Shown here: piece by piece, positions 1-8,410 of the stretch
Position numbering within the stretch: position 1 is the stretch's first letter
Layout of the letters: every line of letters starts with the position of its first letter
Assembly (NCBI GenBank): GCA_021371855.1
Contig: JAJFVL010000015.1
Coordinates: 1-64,000 of the forward strand
Reading direction: 5' to 3'
Length of the DNA: 64,000 nucleotides
Origin: Bacteroidales bacterium
Lineage (GTDB): Bacteria > Bacteroidota > Bacteroidia > Bacteroidales > VadinHA17
Notes under the pieces: generated by a model
What the model was told of the DNA's origin: nothing
Databases searched by the model: none
Seen by the model: only the letters and a program-made list of their open reading frames with translations
Translations under genes and position numbers: made by a program

Positions 1-276
1 TCCCAACTCGATTTAACCATGTTAACATCTGATTGGAGAGATGGCGTTGGCATTAAGACAGGTAGCGAATATCGTAAGGTTTGGTATTGTGTACGTGAGA
101 GCGGCGAAGCAGCGCTGACACAACTCATGCTCATAAGTGAATCTTTTCCTGAAGATCAGAAATTGTTGCTGATTCAAGCTATTACACGATTGGATTACAA
201 ACGTGTCTCAACATCTGGTATTTTCTATCTTCAAGGTGCTTATTGGAAAGCTCGAAGGCTTGGGATCTTTAAATAA
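1..276 (+). CDS. C-terminal part of an unknown protein (cut by window edge)
   Basis: The reading frame is open from base 1 and ends at a TAA at 274-276. The ATG at 19 may be internal, because the frame continues upstream without a stop. The visible 91 residues contain no motif I recognise: a mixed alpha/beta-looking stretch with a basic, aromatic end (...YWKARRLGIFK). It faces the tRNA-Leu gene convergently and is followed by a two-way hairpin at 351-382. I cannot name a family, and it may be the end of a much longer protein. Confidence 0.45.
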   Translation, partial: SQLDLTMLTSDWRDGVGIKTGSEYRKVWYCVRESGEAALTQLMLISESFPEDQKLLLIQAITRLDYKRVSTSGIFYLQGAYWKARRLGIFK

Positions 277-350
277 GAAATATAATGGAATTTAAACTAT
301 GGCTATTAATCAAAAAATGTTTAAGCTATGTTTCAGTAGTAACAAATTAA

Positions 351-382
351 AAAGCCTCGATACTGTTATATATCAAGGCTTT
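351..382. terminator. Intrinsic terminator hairpin, downstream of tRNA-Leu
   Basis: A 12-bp stem (351-362 with 371-382, one G-U pair) encloses an 8-nt loop. On the minus strand it is followed by TTAATTTG, so it can end tRNA-Leu transcripts. On the plus strand it could also stop the unknown gene ending at 276. Confidence 0.75.
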
Positions 383-397
383 ACTTGGTTTAAAAAG

Positions 398-481
398 TAC
401 CCGGAGCCGGGATCGAACCGGCACAGCATTGCTGCCACTGGTGTTTGAGACCAGCGCGTCTACCAATTCCGCCATCCGGGC
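398..481 (-). tRNA. tRNA-Leu (anticodon CAA)
   Basis: An 84-nt class II tRNA read from the minus strand. The acceptor stem GCCCGGA pairs with TCCGGGT (G1-U72 wobble), with discriminator A73. The D arm has GGCGGAATTGGTAGACGCG, the anticodon loop is CTCAAAC with anticodon CAA, a variable arm is present and the T loop is GGTTCGATCCC. CCA is not encoded. It decodes UUG. A duplicate of its 5' end and upstream DNA lies at 625-693. Confidence 0.97.
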
Positions 482-538
482 ATAAATAATAATGGTAGTC
501 GCTATTTGTTTTAATCACTTTTAAAAGAACTCTGCCTG
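471..538. repeat. Direct repeat copy 1: tRNA-Leu 5' end plus upstream DNA
   Basis: These 68 bases, from the first 11 nt of tRNA-Leu into its upstream spacer, recur almost exactly at 625-693. The only difference is one extra T in a T run. Confidence 0.92.
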
Positions 539-587
539 TTGCGCAGGATGGCGGAATTGGCCACCACTGCATACTGGCTGCTCGCTA

Positions 588-608
588 AAAACACCCACCG
601 GGTGTTTT
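588..608. terminator. Hairpin with 9-bp perfect stem, terminator-like
   Basis: AAAACACCC (588-596) pairs with GGGTGTTTT (600-608) around a 3-nt loop. The A and T ends make it usable in either direction. It lies between the two copies of the duplicated tRNA-Leu leader, in DNA with no gene. Confidence 0.55.
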
Positions 609-624
609 ATTAACGCTCGCCCCT

Positions 625-693
625 GCCATCCGGGCATAAATAATAATGGTAGTCGCTATTTGTTTTTAATCACTTTTAAAAGAACTCTGCCTG
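625..693. repeat. Direct repeat copy 2: tRNA-Leu 5' end fragment
   Basis: Second copy of 471-538, 154 bases further on. It contains only the first 11 nt of the tRNA, so it is not a tRNA gene. The stretch between the copies (539-624) holds a hairpin at 588-608 and, at 547-560, a short piece of tRNA-Leu sequence (GGATGGCGGAATTGG-like) in the opposite orientation. No gene is seen in 482-748. Confidence 0.9.
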
Positions 694-748
694 CCTCGTA
701 AATTACATTTACAATTGGAATGCGAAAATAGGAAAAACTTTTGTCTTT

Positions 749-2665
749 TTACTTTTGTCTTTTATCTTCTTTTCTTAAAAGTATCTCTCTTATTGCTTTC
801 TCAATACCTTCCGCATCGTATCCGCACTCCCTGTAAAGTTCCTGCTGTGTGCCCTGCTCAACAAAATAATCGGGAATACCCAGCCTCGTGACCTCCGAGT
901 TGTTGTATTGGTTGTCGCACATGAATTCAATTACTGAGCTTCCAAATCCACCTTTCAGTATCCCGTCTTCAACAGTAATTATATGGTCGAATTTTTTAAA
1001 AACAGAATGGAGAACATCCTTGTCAAGTGGAGCAATAAATCTCATGTCATAGTGGGCAATTGACATGTTTTCTTTTGCAAGCTTTTTAATAACTGACGCA
1101 GCAAAATTCCCGGGCTGGCCAATGGTCAAAACTGCAAGTTGATCTCCGTCGCTTATCTGACGGGCTTTTCCAATTTCTATCTCCTTAAATGGTCTTTCCC
1201 AATCGTTACTCATTCCTCGTCCTTTTGGATACCTGATTGAAAAAGGAAAATTATTTTTTTCAAGCTGGGCTGTATACAGAAGGTTTCTTAGTTCAACCTC
1301 ATCCATTGGGGCAGAAACAACCATATTAGGTATACTTCGCATAAATGCCATATCAAAAAATCCATGATGTGTAGCGCCGTCGGCACCCACAAGACCTGCA
1401 CGGTCAACGCAGAAAACCACACGGAGGTTTTGAAGCGCCACATCATGTATTATCTGGTCATATGACCTTTGGAGAAATGTTGAATAAATATTACAATAAG
1501 GTATCATCCCCTGTGTGGCAAGTCCGGCAGAAAATGTGACAGCATGTTGTTCCGCAATACCTACATCAAAAGTTCTTTCGGGCATTTCCTTCATCATAAA
1601 GCATAAGGAACAGCCTGTAGGCATTGCAGGAGTTATACCGGTAATTTTATCATTTAGCCTGGCAAGCTCGAGAATTGTTCTTCCGAAAACCTCCTGGTAA
1701 GTAACAGGTAAATTGTCAGTTGCCGACTGAATAATTTCTCCCGTTTCCTTGTCGAATTTACCGGGAGCATGAAACGCAGTCTGGTGTTCTTCGGCCTGTT
1801 TGAATCCTTTACCTTTAACTGTAAGGCAGTGGAGAAGTTTTGGCCCCGGGATTCTCTTCAGATCCTCCAGTACTTCAGCCAGGTGGAGAACTTCATGACC
1901 GTCAATAGGTCCGAAATACCTGAAATTCATTCCTTCAAAAAGATTACTCTTATCGAGTATAGTACTCTTGAATCCTGCTTCAAGCTGGGCAGCAAGTGTA
2001 CGTGTTTTTGGCCCGTATCGCCCGATCTTGCCAAGCATGTTCCAGATCCTGTCCTTGAATTTGTTATATGTTTTACTGGTTGTTATATCGAGAAGATACT
2101 CTTTAAGAGCACCTACGTTAGGATCAATAGCAATATTATTATCATTAAGTATCACCAGGATATCGGCCTTACTGGCACCTGCATTGTTGAGACCCTCGAA
2201 AGCCTCTCCTGCTGTCATTGCTCCATCGCCGATGACTACAACAACATGTCTGTTTTCTCCTTTATTTCTGACAGCCTGGGCCATGCCCAGAGCCGCCGAT
2301 ATGGATGTTGATGAATGTCCGGTGCCAAATGCGTCATACTCGCTTTCAGATATTTTTGGGAAGCCACTTATCCCTTTATACTTTCTGTTTGTAGAGAAAT
2401 TTGAACGCCTTCCTGTAAGGATCTTATGGCCGTAAGCCTGATGTCCCACATCCCAGATGATCTTGTCGTACGGGGTGTTAAACACGTAATGAAGAGCAAC
2501 TGTCAACTCAACAACTCCGAGACTTGATCCCAAATGGCCGGGATTATGGGATACGGCATCAATAATGAACTGACGAAGTTCAGAACAGACCTGCATAAGC
2601 TGATCAGGTTTGAGCTTCCTGAGATCTGCGGGAGTAGTTATTTTAGAGAGTAAATTCTCTTCCAT
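749..2665 (-). CDS. dxs: 1-deoxy-D-xylulose-5-phosphate synthase
   Basis: Catalyses the thiamine-diphosphate-dependent condensation of pyruvate and glyceraldehyde-3-phosphate to DXP, the first step of the MEP isoprenoid pathway; also supplies DXP for thiamine and pyridoxal synthesis. The order is that of a transketolase: the N-terminal half has GHLGSSLGVVELT and the ThDP/Mg site GDGAMTAGEAFEGLNNAG...NDNNIAI. The central domain has GIAEQHAVTFSAGLA and DRAGLVGADGATHHG. A C-terminal transketolase domain follows. Length (about 638 aa) is normal. I chose the ATG at 2665 (MEENLLSKI); an upstream ATG at 2701 would add 12 non-conserved residues. Monocistronic, divergent from the OmpA-like gene. Confidence 0.97.
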   Translation of the reverse strand: MEENLLSKITTPADLRKLKPDQLMQVCSELRQFIIDAVSHNPGHLGSSLGVVELTVALHYVFNTPYDKIIWDVGHQAYGHKILTGRRSNFSTNRKYKGISGFPKISESEYDAFGTGHSSTSISAALGMAQAVRNKGENRHVVVVIGDGAMTAGEAFEGLNNAGASKADILVILNDNNIAIDPNVGALKEYLLDITTSKTYNKFKDRIWNMLGKIGRYGPKTRTLAAQLEAGFKSTILDKSNLFEGMNFRYFGPIDGHEVLHLAEVLEDLKRIPGPKLLHCLTVKGKGFKQAEEHQTAFHAPGKFDKETGEIIQSATDNLPVTYQEVFGRTILELARLNDKITGITPAMPTGCSLCFMMKEMPERTFDVGIAEQHAVTFSAGLATQGMIPYCNIYSTFLQRSYDQIIHDVALQNLRVVFCVDRAGLVGADGATHHGFFDMAFMRSIPNMVVSAPMDEVELRNLLYTAQLEKNNFPFSIRYPKGRGMSNDWERPFKEIEIGKARQISDGDQLAVLTIGQPGNFAASVIKKLAKENMSIAHYDMRFIAPLDKDVLHSVFKKFDHIITVEDGILKGGFGSSVIEFMCDNQYNNSEVTRLGIPDYFVEQGTQQELYRECGYDAEGIEKAIREILLRKEDKRQK

Positions 2666-2753
2666 TCCCATTATGAAATTATTAAAAAAATTACCAGGCA
2701 AATATAAGAATTATTATTCCCGTGTGTTTGCTGAAGCATCACCGGGATTTTCT

Positions 2754-2761
2754 TAATTTTG
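2754..2761 (+). promoter_or_regulatory. Bacteroidota -7 box for the OmpA-like gene
   Basis: TAATTTTG fits the Bacteroidota -7 consensus TAnnTTTG, 70 bases before the ATG at 2832. A TTTG lies at 2727-2730, but the 23-nt spacing is longer than the usual 18-21, so the -33 element is uncertain. Confidence 0.5.
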
Positions 2762-2831
2762 CATGGGAATTTAAGATTCCTATAACAATTATAAGACAGA
2801 TTTATAGTTTTATCTATATAAAATCAGCATT

Positions 2832-3845
2832 ATGAAGAGATCATTTTTTTTCATACTTGGAGTGGCAGCATTTGTACTGTCTTCAATGTCGTGCGTCACA
2901 TCTAAGAAGTACAGAGGCTTGCAGGACACCAGCAGACAATTTATGAATGAAAGGGATGCTTTTAAAACTGATAACATAGGGTTGGAAATGAAGAACAGGG
3001 AGCTTGAAGCAAAAATTTCTGCTATCAGCAAGGAAACTGAAGCCGTGAAGGATGATCTTTCAAAAGCAGAGAGTGAGCGCGATAAAGCTCTTGGCGATTA
3101 CAATAAAATATCAGCAAAGTACAGTGAGCTGCAAAATGCCCAGGAAGATCTGATAAGGGGAAATGTTAAAGAAACGCAGAAATTACTTGCCGATCTACGG
3201 GAAGCGCAGGCAAAACTTCAGAAGAAAGAGGATCTCATGCATCAGCTTGAGCAGAACCTCGATAATAAAAAAGCTTCACTTGATGAACTTACCTTTGAAC
3301 TGGAAAAACGGAATGCAAGGATGGCTGAACTTGAAAAAATTCTTGATGCACAGAAAAAAATAGCTCAGGATCTGAAGAGTAAAGTTTCGGAAGCTTTGCT
3401 CGGATTTGAAAACAACGGGCTCACCGTGTCAATGAAAAATGGGAAAGTATATGTTTCTCTTGATGAAAAACTCCTTTTTAAATCGGCAAGTTGGGATATT
3501 GATGCAAATGGCAGAAACGCTTTAAAAAAGCTGGCTGGAGTACTTGAAAAAAATAAGGATATTCAGGTTATGATTGAAGGACACACCGATAATGTTCCAT
3601 ATAATCCTGGAAGCGGACAGTTAAAGGATAACTGGGATCTGAGTGTTAAACGTGCCACCACTGTTGTACGCGTGCTTCTTGATGGATCGCAGATAGATGC
3701 CAAAAGGCTTTCAGCTTCCGGCCGGAGTGAGTATTTGCCCGTTGATGACCATAACACAGCAGAAGCACGGCAAAAAAACAGAAGGACAGAGATCGTCCTC
3801 ACACCTGATCTGACTGAGTTATATCAGTTGATAGATAAGTATTAG
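2832..3845 (+). CDS. OmpA-family peptidoglycan-binding lipoprotein with coiled coil
   Basis: A 337-aa envelope protein. The N-terminus is a lipoprotein signal with the lipobox ending at Cys21 (LSSMSC). Residues of about 40-185 are strongly heptad-like and charged (predicted coiled coil). The C-terminal domain of about 210-335 is OmpA/MotB-like, with the peptidoglycan-binding signature around GHTDN (250-254) and NRRTEIV near the end. It probably anchors the outer membrane to the cell wall. The layout (lipobox, coil, OmpA) resembles chimeric OmpA proteins found throughout Bacteroidota. Its stop codon overlaps that of the convergent gene by 4 bases, leaving no room for a terminator between them. 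Confidence 0.88.
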   Translation: MKRSFFFILGVAAFVLSSMSCVTSKKYRGLQDTSRQFMNERDAFKTDNIGLEMKNRELEAKISAISKETEAVKDDLSKAESERDKALGDYNKISAKYSELQNAQEDLIRGNVKETQKLLADLREAQAKLQKKEDLMHQLEQNLDNKKASLDELTFELEKRNARMAELEKILDAQKKIAQDLKSKVSEALLGFENNGLTVSMKNGKVYVSLDEKLLFKSASWDIDANGRNALKKLAGVLEKNKDIQVMIEGHTDNVPYNPGSGQLKDNWDLSVKRATTVVRVLLDGSQIDAKRLSASGRSEYLPVDDHNTAEARQKNRRTEIVLTPDLTELYQLIDKY

Positions 3846-5389
3846 GGTGCCTCCTGCAACCGCACATTCATATTCTTAAGAGCCTGAAGCAGATCGTCTT
3901 CAGGACGCAAAAAATTCTGATTCTCCCAAAATGACGGATCATAGTTTTTTATTGTTTTTGAGAATATTGAATAAATAGGTGCACGTTCTTCCCTTTCGAA
4001 CCTTGTTACGTTTTTCAGATCAATATCGGTAATAGCGAGCTCAAAAAAAACTTTGAACTGGCTTTTAAAGAGTCTCCTTTTCTGATTTGAATACAACAGA
4101 AGATCACCTCTCACATGGCTTAAGAAATACCTGTCATTCACTTTTCTGTAGCTAACTGAATACTTTACCGAGACAGGCCATGTATCGAATCCACGTGTCT
4201 GATTCGAGATAAATGAATTCTTCATTTTATGAATTAACGATGGATTGACTTCAAATTCAGCATGAAGAATGCCAAAGTCATAGGTATTAATATAAATCGT
4301 TCCTTTATATAAAGGTTCCGTGATGTTCTCGCGCTGCTCAAATTCAATAACATAAGCTTGTTCTTCATCGTAGGTTACGATATCGGTTATCCTGTAACGG
4401 TAGTCCTGAATGCTTTCGATGGAAATGAAATCATAAATGTTTTTTGCGCCATCAAGCTCCAGACATGTGCTTAACCCGGCTTTTAAGCTGACCGAGAGTG
4501 TATCATGGGTACCGGTAGTTTCAATCTTTCTGCTTTTAAGAACTTTGATCTGATCACTTAAAAGAGTCCCGGTGTATGGACTTTTGTATATCTTCAATAC
4601 TGCTTCGGAATAGGTCTTTAACTCATTCCTTTTTAAGATTCCTTCACGGTAAAAGCCTGCCATGGAGGCAGGAGTATTACCATAATTTGAAGATATCGAT
4701 GACCTTGCTTTTAAAATAATATCCTGGGGTCGCTGGTTCCTGATTATTATATCGGGTATAGGGATAAATTCTTTCTTAAGTGATATTTTATTATCGGCTA
4801 GAGCTTCCTTTACATGCAATTCTCTTCCGACATATCCCAGATATGAAACGGAAAGCGTATCATCCATGAGATCTGATGTGATTTTCAATCCGAATTCACC
4901 ATTATTGTTAGTTATGGTACCTTTGCCTTTATTCTTAATCGCTATTGTAGCAAACGGCAACGGTTCGTTTGTCTCATCATCAACAATACGACCTGTTAAA
5001 TAGTTGATTTTATCAGTGATGGATGATCTGTCAGCGGGAGGGGAGGGAAGTTCCTTTTTCCTGTAAGAAATGATAATGAATTTATCAATTACTGAAAATG
5101 AAAGAGAATCTTTATGAAGAATGTTTTTAAGAATAACTTCAAGTTTTGTATCCCTGAAAGTCATCTCTGTCTTTTCCTCTTCATCAATAAGACGGCTGTC
5201 GTAAGTGAAATTATAGCCAGTATGCTTTCTGATAATTTCAAGGGCATTACCCGTTTTGACTGTGCCTGCCCTGAAGGTAAATGTAGAATCAAGAATATTC
5301 CTCTGACAATCTGCTCTTTGCTGCCAGGCAATCAAAATAAGTATTACAATGGCCGGAAATCTTTTTAATATGGAGCCATTGGATAACAT
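3842..5389 (-). CDS. STN + CarboxypepD_reg-like outer-membrane/periplasmic protein
   Basis: A 515-aa protein with an N-terminal signal peptide (hydrophobic 11-22). An STN (secretin/TonB short N-terminal) domain spans about 36-108 and a carboxypeptidase-regulatory-like beta-sandwich about 130-206 (LTGRIVDDETNEPLPFATI, then FGLKI and LGYVG). A long C-terminal region follows that is paralogous to the protein at 6956-8263; both have a YRE motif (GFYREG here), an IYIN/IYIE strand and an AEFE/AEFG segment. No TonB-dependent barrel is present. In FecR/ECF systems the STN domain normally belongs to the receptor and contacts FecR. Here it is last in a sigma/anti-sigma operon, 15 bases after fecR, so a sensing role is inferred. 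The exact C-terminal family is not certain. Confidence 0.75.
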   Translation of the reverse strand: MLSNGSILKRFPAIVILILIAWQQRADCQRNILDSTFTFRAGTVKTGNALEIIRKHTGYNFTYDSRLIDEEEKTEMTFRDTKLEVILKNILHKDSLSFSVIDKFIIISYRKKELPSPPADRSSITDKINYLTGRIVDDETNEPLPFATIAIKNKGKGTITNNNGEFGLKITSDLMDDTLSVSYLGYVGRELHVKEALADNKISLKKEFIPIPDIIIRNQRPQDIILKARSSISSNYGNTPASMAGFYREGILKRNELKTYSEAVLKIYKSPYTGTLLSDQIKVLKSRKIETTGTHDTLSVSLKAGLSTCLELDGAKNIYDFISIESIQDYRYRITDIVTYDEEQAYVIEFEQRENITEPLYKGTIYINTYDFGILHAEFEVNPSLIHKMKNSFISNQTRGFDTWPVSVKYSVSYRKVNDRYFLSHVRGDLLLYSNQKRRLFKSQFKVFFELAITDIDLKNVTRFEREERAPIYSIFSKTIKNYDPSFWENQNFLRPEDDLLQALKNMNVRLQEAP

Positions 5390-5404
5390 TTTTTCAGGAG
5401 TAAT

Positions 5405-6409
5405 TTATTCATTTTTCAGATGATAAATATTACCATCTTTTGTATAACGCAGGTTAAAGCTAGCACAAATTAAACGAATAATTGTATCCTGGGGTTGATT
5501 ATCTATAGGGGTGGTCCATCTGTTTTCAAGGATAGTCGGATCGTCAGCTGTAATTTTCATATTGTATACACGTTTAAGATCCTTAAGTACAACATCGAGT
5601 TTCTGTCCGTTATAAACAAGGAGACCTGTCTGCCATGAAAGATAGTTGGGATCATTATTTATTTTTTTCTCATTCATCTTTGAATCCATTGTTCCGACAA
5701 ACCCGGGATCAATAATAACAGATTGTGATCCTGAATTGTCGGTAAGCATTACCTTGCCTGTTTTTACAAAAACCTCAACTGATGATTCTGCATTTTCCGT
5801 AATGACATTGAATGAGGTTCCTAAAACTTTTATAATGGCTTTTCCGGCATCAATAATAAAAGGGTGTAATGAATCGGGAGTTATCTCGAAAAAAGCTTCA
5901 CCGGTAAGTTTTACTTCTCTTTTATTCTTTGCAAATTTAGCATGATAGCTTAGTTCAGAGTTTCGGTTTAAAAATATTCTGCTTCCATCGGGAAGTACAA
6001 CCTGGAGATTCTTCTGGTCATTTCCTGTAGAAGCTGTCAGCTTTTTACTTAATAATCCTGAATTGTTAAAGTAGAGCGCAGTTGCTCCGAGGGCTAATAA
6101 AACAAGTGCCGCAGCTGCTATTTTCATCAGGTGGCTCCTGAACACACTGGTACCGGAAGGTTCATGGTCTGATTTGAATCCTGCCTCATTCATCCTTCCG
6201 TAAACATTGTTCCAGGCTTTATCAACATCTATTTTCTTTTCATTATTCATATTTCTTAGTTCCTCCCATTGTTTGCCTGTGTTGGAATAATCATCAGCCA
6301 TGAACCGGTCAAGAAGTTCTGTATGCTCTTCTTTTTCACCTGAAAGAAGTGAAGCAAGTTTTTCCCACTCCTCATCAGTATATCTCTCTCTCTTATTCAT
6401 TTCTTTCAT
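5405..6409 (-). CDS. FecR-family anti-sigma factor
   Basis: A 334-aa single-pass inner-membrane protein. The cytoplasmic N-terminal segment is 1-95, one membrane helix lies at about 96-115 (MKIAAAALVLLALGATALYF), and the periplasmic FecR domain follows (VVLPDGSRIFLNRNSELSY, LTGEAFFEI). The last 70 residues fit the DUF4974/STN-like C-terminal module (LDVVLKDLKRVYNM...). It is expected to hold the co-encoded ECF sigma inactive until a periplasmic signal arrives. The ATG at 6409 overlaps the sigma stop in an ATGA arrangement, indicating translational coupling; an in-frame ATG at 6400 is an alternative start. Confidence 0.92.
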   Translation of the reverse strand: MKEMNKRERYTDEEWEKLASLLSGEKEEHTELLDRFMADDYSNTGKQWEELRNMNNEKKIDVDKAWNNVYGRMNEAGFKSDHEPSGTSVFRSHLMKIAAAALVLLALGATALYFNNSGLLSKKLTASTGNDQKNLQVVLPDGSRIFLNRNSELSYHAKFAKNKREVKLTGEAFFEITPDSLHPFIIDAGKAIIKVLGTSFNVITENAESSVEVFVKTGKVMLTDNSGSQSVIIDPGFVGTMDSKMNEKKINNDPNYLSWQTGLLVYNGQKLDVVLKDLKRVYNMKITADDPTILENRWTTPIDNQPQDTIIRLICASFNLRYTKDGNIYHLKNE

Positions 6410-6942
6410 CGTTTTATTAATTCTTTCCGGAATTCTTTAAGTGCCTTACCCATATTCGATTCAACTGTTTTAATCGACACAGATAGTTTTTCTGCTATTT
6501 CATTGTATTTAAGCCCTTCAAATCTGTTCATGCAAAAGATCCTTCCGCATCGGTCAGGAAGCCGTTCGAGTACTCCTGCTATTTTTGCCTGAAGTTCTTT
6601 ATAGCGGAGTATGTCCAAAGGGGTCTCCTGGTTCTCCGGTTGCTGTATCAACATCTCTTCTGCGTGACGCAAGACAACCTTGTTATGTTCGATATAATGC
6701 AGGCACCTGTTATGTACTGATCTGAAAAGATAACCATTAAGAGATGTGTCAATTTTTAAATTTTCCCTGCTTTGCCAGAGCCTGAAAAACAATTCCTGTA
6801 CTATTTCTTCGGCAGTATCGTGATCTTTGATCAGGGTCCTGGCATATTTTACCAGGGAAACATAGGAGGATCTGAAAAGCGATTCATATTCCTTAACATC
6901 GCCCTTCCGGATCCTCCGGATTATCTCAATATCCCTGATCAT
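6406..6942 (-). CDS. ECF-type RNA polymerase sigma factor (sigma-70 family)
   Basis: A 178-aa ECF sigma of the Bacteroidota FecI-like group. Region 2 runs from YESLFRSSYVSLVKYA through AEEIVQELFFRLWQ to the NGYLFRSVHNRCL segment. Region 4 is LPDRCGRIFCMNRFEGLKYNEIA followed by a helix-turn-helix (AEKLSVSIKTVESNMGKAL). I start it at the ATG at 6942 (MIRDIEIIRRIRKGD). A longer frame to 7074 would add 44 residues overlapping the upstream gene and is not family-like. It lies 13 bases downstream of the CarboxypepD_reg gene and overlaps fecR by 4 bases, so all four genes probably form one unit. Confidence 0.93.
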   Translation of the reverse strand: MIRDIEIIRRIRKGDVKEYESLFRSSYVSLVKYARTLIKDHDTAEEIVQELFFRLWQSRENLKIDTSLNGYLFRSVHNRCLHYIEHNKVVLRHAEEMLIQQPENQETPLDILRYKELQAKIAGVLERLPDRCGRIFCMNRFEGLKYNEIAEKLSVSIKTVESNMGKALKEFRKELIKR

Positions 6943-6955
6943 ATATTTTAATATT

Positions 6956-8263
6956 CTATTGAGTGTCAGATAAATCGCTGAATTTAACTTTCCTTTTAAG
7001 TCGGCGGATTGCTGATTCAATGCTCTGATCGGGTTCAATAATATTGTAATCTCCCCAGAACTCCTTATCAGCATATGCGCCCACTTTTTCAGAAAATATG
7101 TCTGTACTCTTTATTCTCTCTTTACCTGCAAATTTAATAACTTCTTTGTCAGTACGATCGGTTACAGCTATTTCCGACATAGTAGTATAGAATGTATTAA
7201 AGAGTTTCCTCTTCCAGTTGACTTTAAATTTTACTTCTGCTCTTGAGTATGCAAAGTGCCATTTGCCGTCCTGTTCGCGGTATTTGGTGCGGTATGTTAC
7301 AACCTCAGGGTATATTTGCATTCCTAAAGGTTTTTTCCTGATAAAGATTGATGCGGCTTGCTGTTTATCCGAGAGGTTGAAACCAAATTCGGCTTCTGTG
7401 ATGGCATAAGAATCCATTTCGATATAGAGTTTTCCCATGAACAATGGTACCTCAACAGATGGCTTCTGTACAAAGTCAATTATATAATTTGGTTTGTTAT
7501 CGATCTCAATTACACCAGCCAGAGAATAGTCGTAATTTTCCATATCATTTGAAGTAAGGATCAATTCGGTGTTCTTGGCAATGTCGAGTTGTAAAGCGCT
7601 GGCCGGGCCACCCTGATATTTAAACAATACCGTGTCCATTTTTTCAACATCCTCGCCTTTCCGGCCTTTATATATTCTTACTCCGTCGAAACGAATATCA
7701 TTGGCATAAGGAGCTTTAAAAATCTCAACAACAGCTTCCCCAAGCGAGACATATGTTCTGTTCTTCCTGATTGTCTCCCTGTAGAATGCAGTCATCAGGT
7801 TCGGTACCGACTCATAGTTTTTACTTATCATACTAATCGCTTTTTTAACAATTTCGACTGGATTCAAAGGCCTTACAACGACCTCTTTGATGGGAATCGG
7901 AGCCTGTTCCATTTTAATGACATTTTTGAAGCCATTATTCTTTAAGTCGGTTAACGGGACAGTTTTGTTTTTGTATCCCAGAAAAGTTACTTCAAGATTT
8001 TTAGCAGTTACAGGTTCAGCGATTTTGAGAGTGAATTCTCCATCGATGTTTGTAATAATTGCAATATTTGTTTCTTTAAGGGAAACGCTTGCAAACACCA
8101 GTGGTGTACCATTTTCAGCATCGATAACTTTTCCTTTTATAGTAAGATAATCTTGCTGATCGTTCTTCTTTGTGCCGGGAAAGTTGCCGGCAAATGCAGA
8201 CTGGGCTGTTAAGGCCAGAAGAAGCATAACTGCAATTCGCGGGATGTTATTTAAAGTTTTCAT
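6956..8263 (-). CDS. CarboxypepD_reg-like exported protein, paralogue of the 3842-5389 product
   Basis: A 435-aa secreted protein with a clear signal peptide (cleavage near SAFA, residue 25). A carboxypeptidase-regulatory-like domain covers about 41-118 (TIKGKVIDAENGTPLVFAS, NIDGEFTLKI, TFLGYK). The C-terminal part is homologous over about 300 residues to the protein at 3842-5389 (shared AFYRET, IFKAPY, LYIE...AEFGF blocks) but lacks the STN domain. It is the first gene of the sigma/anti-sigma unit. It may be part of the sensed complex or a target of the sigma factor. This is inference from position; I know no function for the family. Confidence 0.75.
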   Translation of the reverse strand: MKTLNNIPRIAVMLLLALTAQSAFAGNFPGTKKNDQQDYLTIKGKVIDAENGTPLVFASVSLKETNIAIITNIDGEFTLKIAEPVTAKNLEVTFLGYKNKTVPLTDLKNNGFKNVIKMEQAPIPIKEVVVRPLNPVEIVKKAISMISKNYESVPNLMTAFYRETIRKNRTYVSLGEAVVEIFKAPYANDIRFDGVRIYKGRKGEDVEKMDTVLFKYQGGPASALQLDIAKNTELILTSNDMENYDYSLAGVIEIDNKPNYIIDFVQKPSVEVPLFMGKLYIEMDSYAITEAEFGFNLSDKQQAASIFIRKKPLGMQIYPEVVTYRTKYREQDGKWHFAYSRAEVKFKVNWKRKLFNTFYTTMSEIAVTDRTDKEVIKFAGKERIKSTDIFSEKVGAYADKEFWGDYNIIEPDQSIESAIRRLKRKVKFSDLSDTQ

Positions 8264-8410
8264 GGCATTGATCTTTTAAAGTAAAAATTACATATAGTTT
8301 CCGGATAATGCATTATTTCCTTTTCGTTAATAAGACCTTAATGATCATCATTTACCCTATTCAAACCTGATAAATATTTTATTATCTTGATGCGTTATTT
8401 CGATTAACCA

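Noticed and set aside
625..693. Second tRNA-Leu gene
   Set aside because: Only the first 11 nt of the tRNA are present in this copy.
1769..2435. Long plus-strand frames (up to 180 aa) inside dxs
   Set aside because: They are antisense shadows of the well-conserved dxs coding sequence and have no family features.
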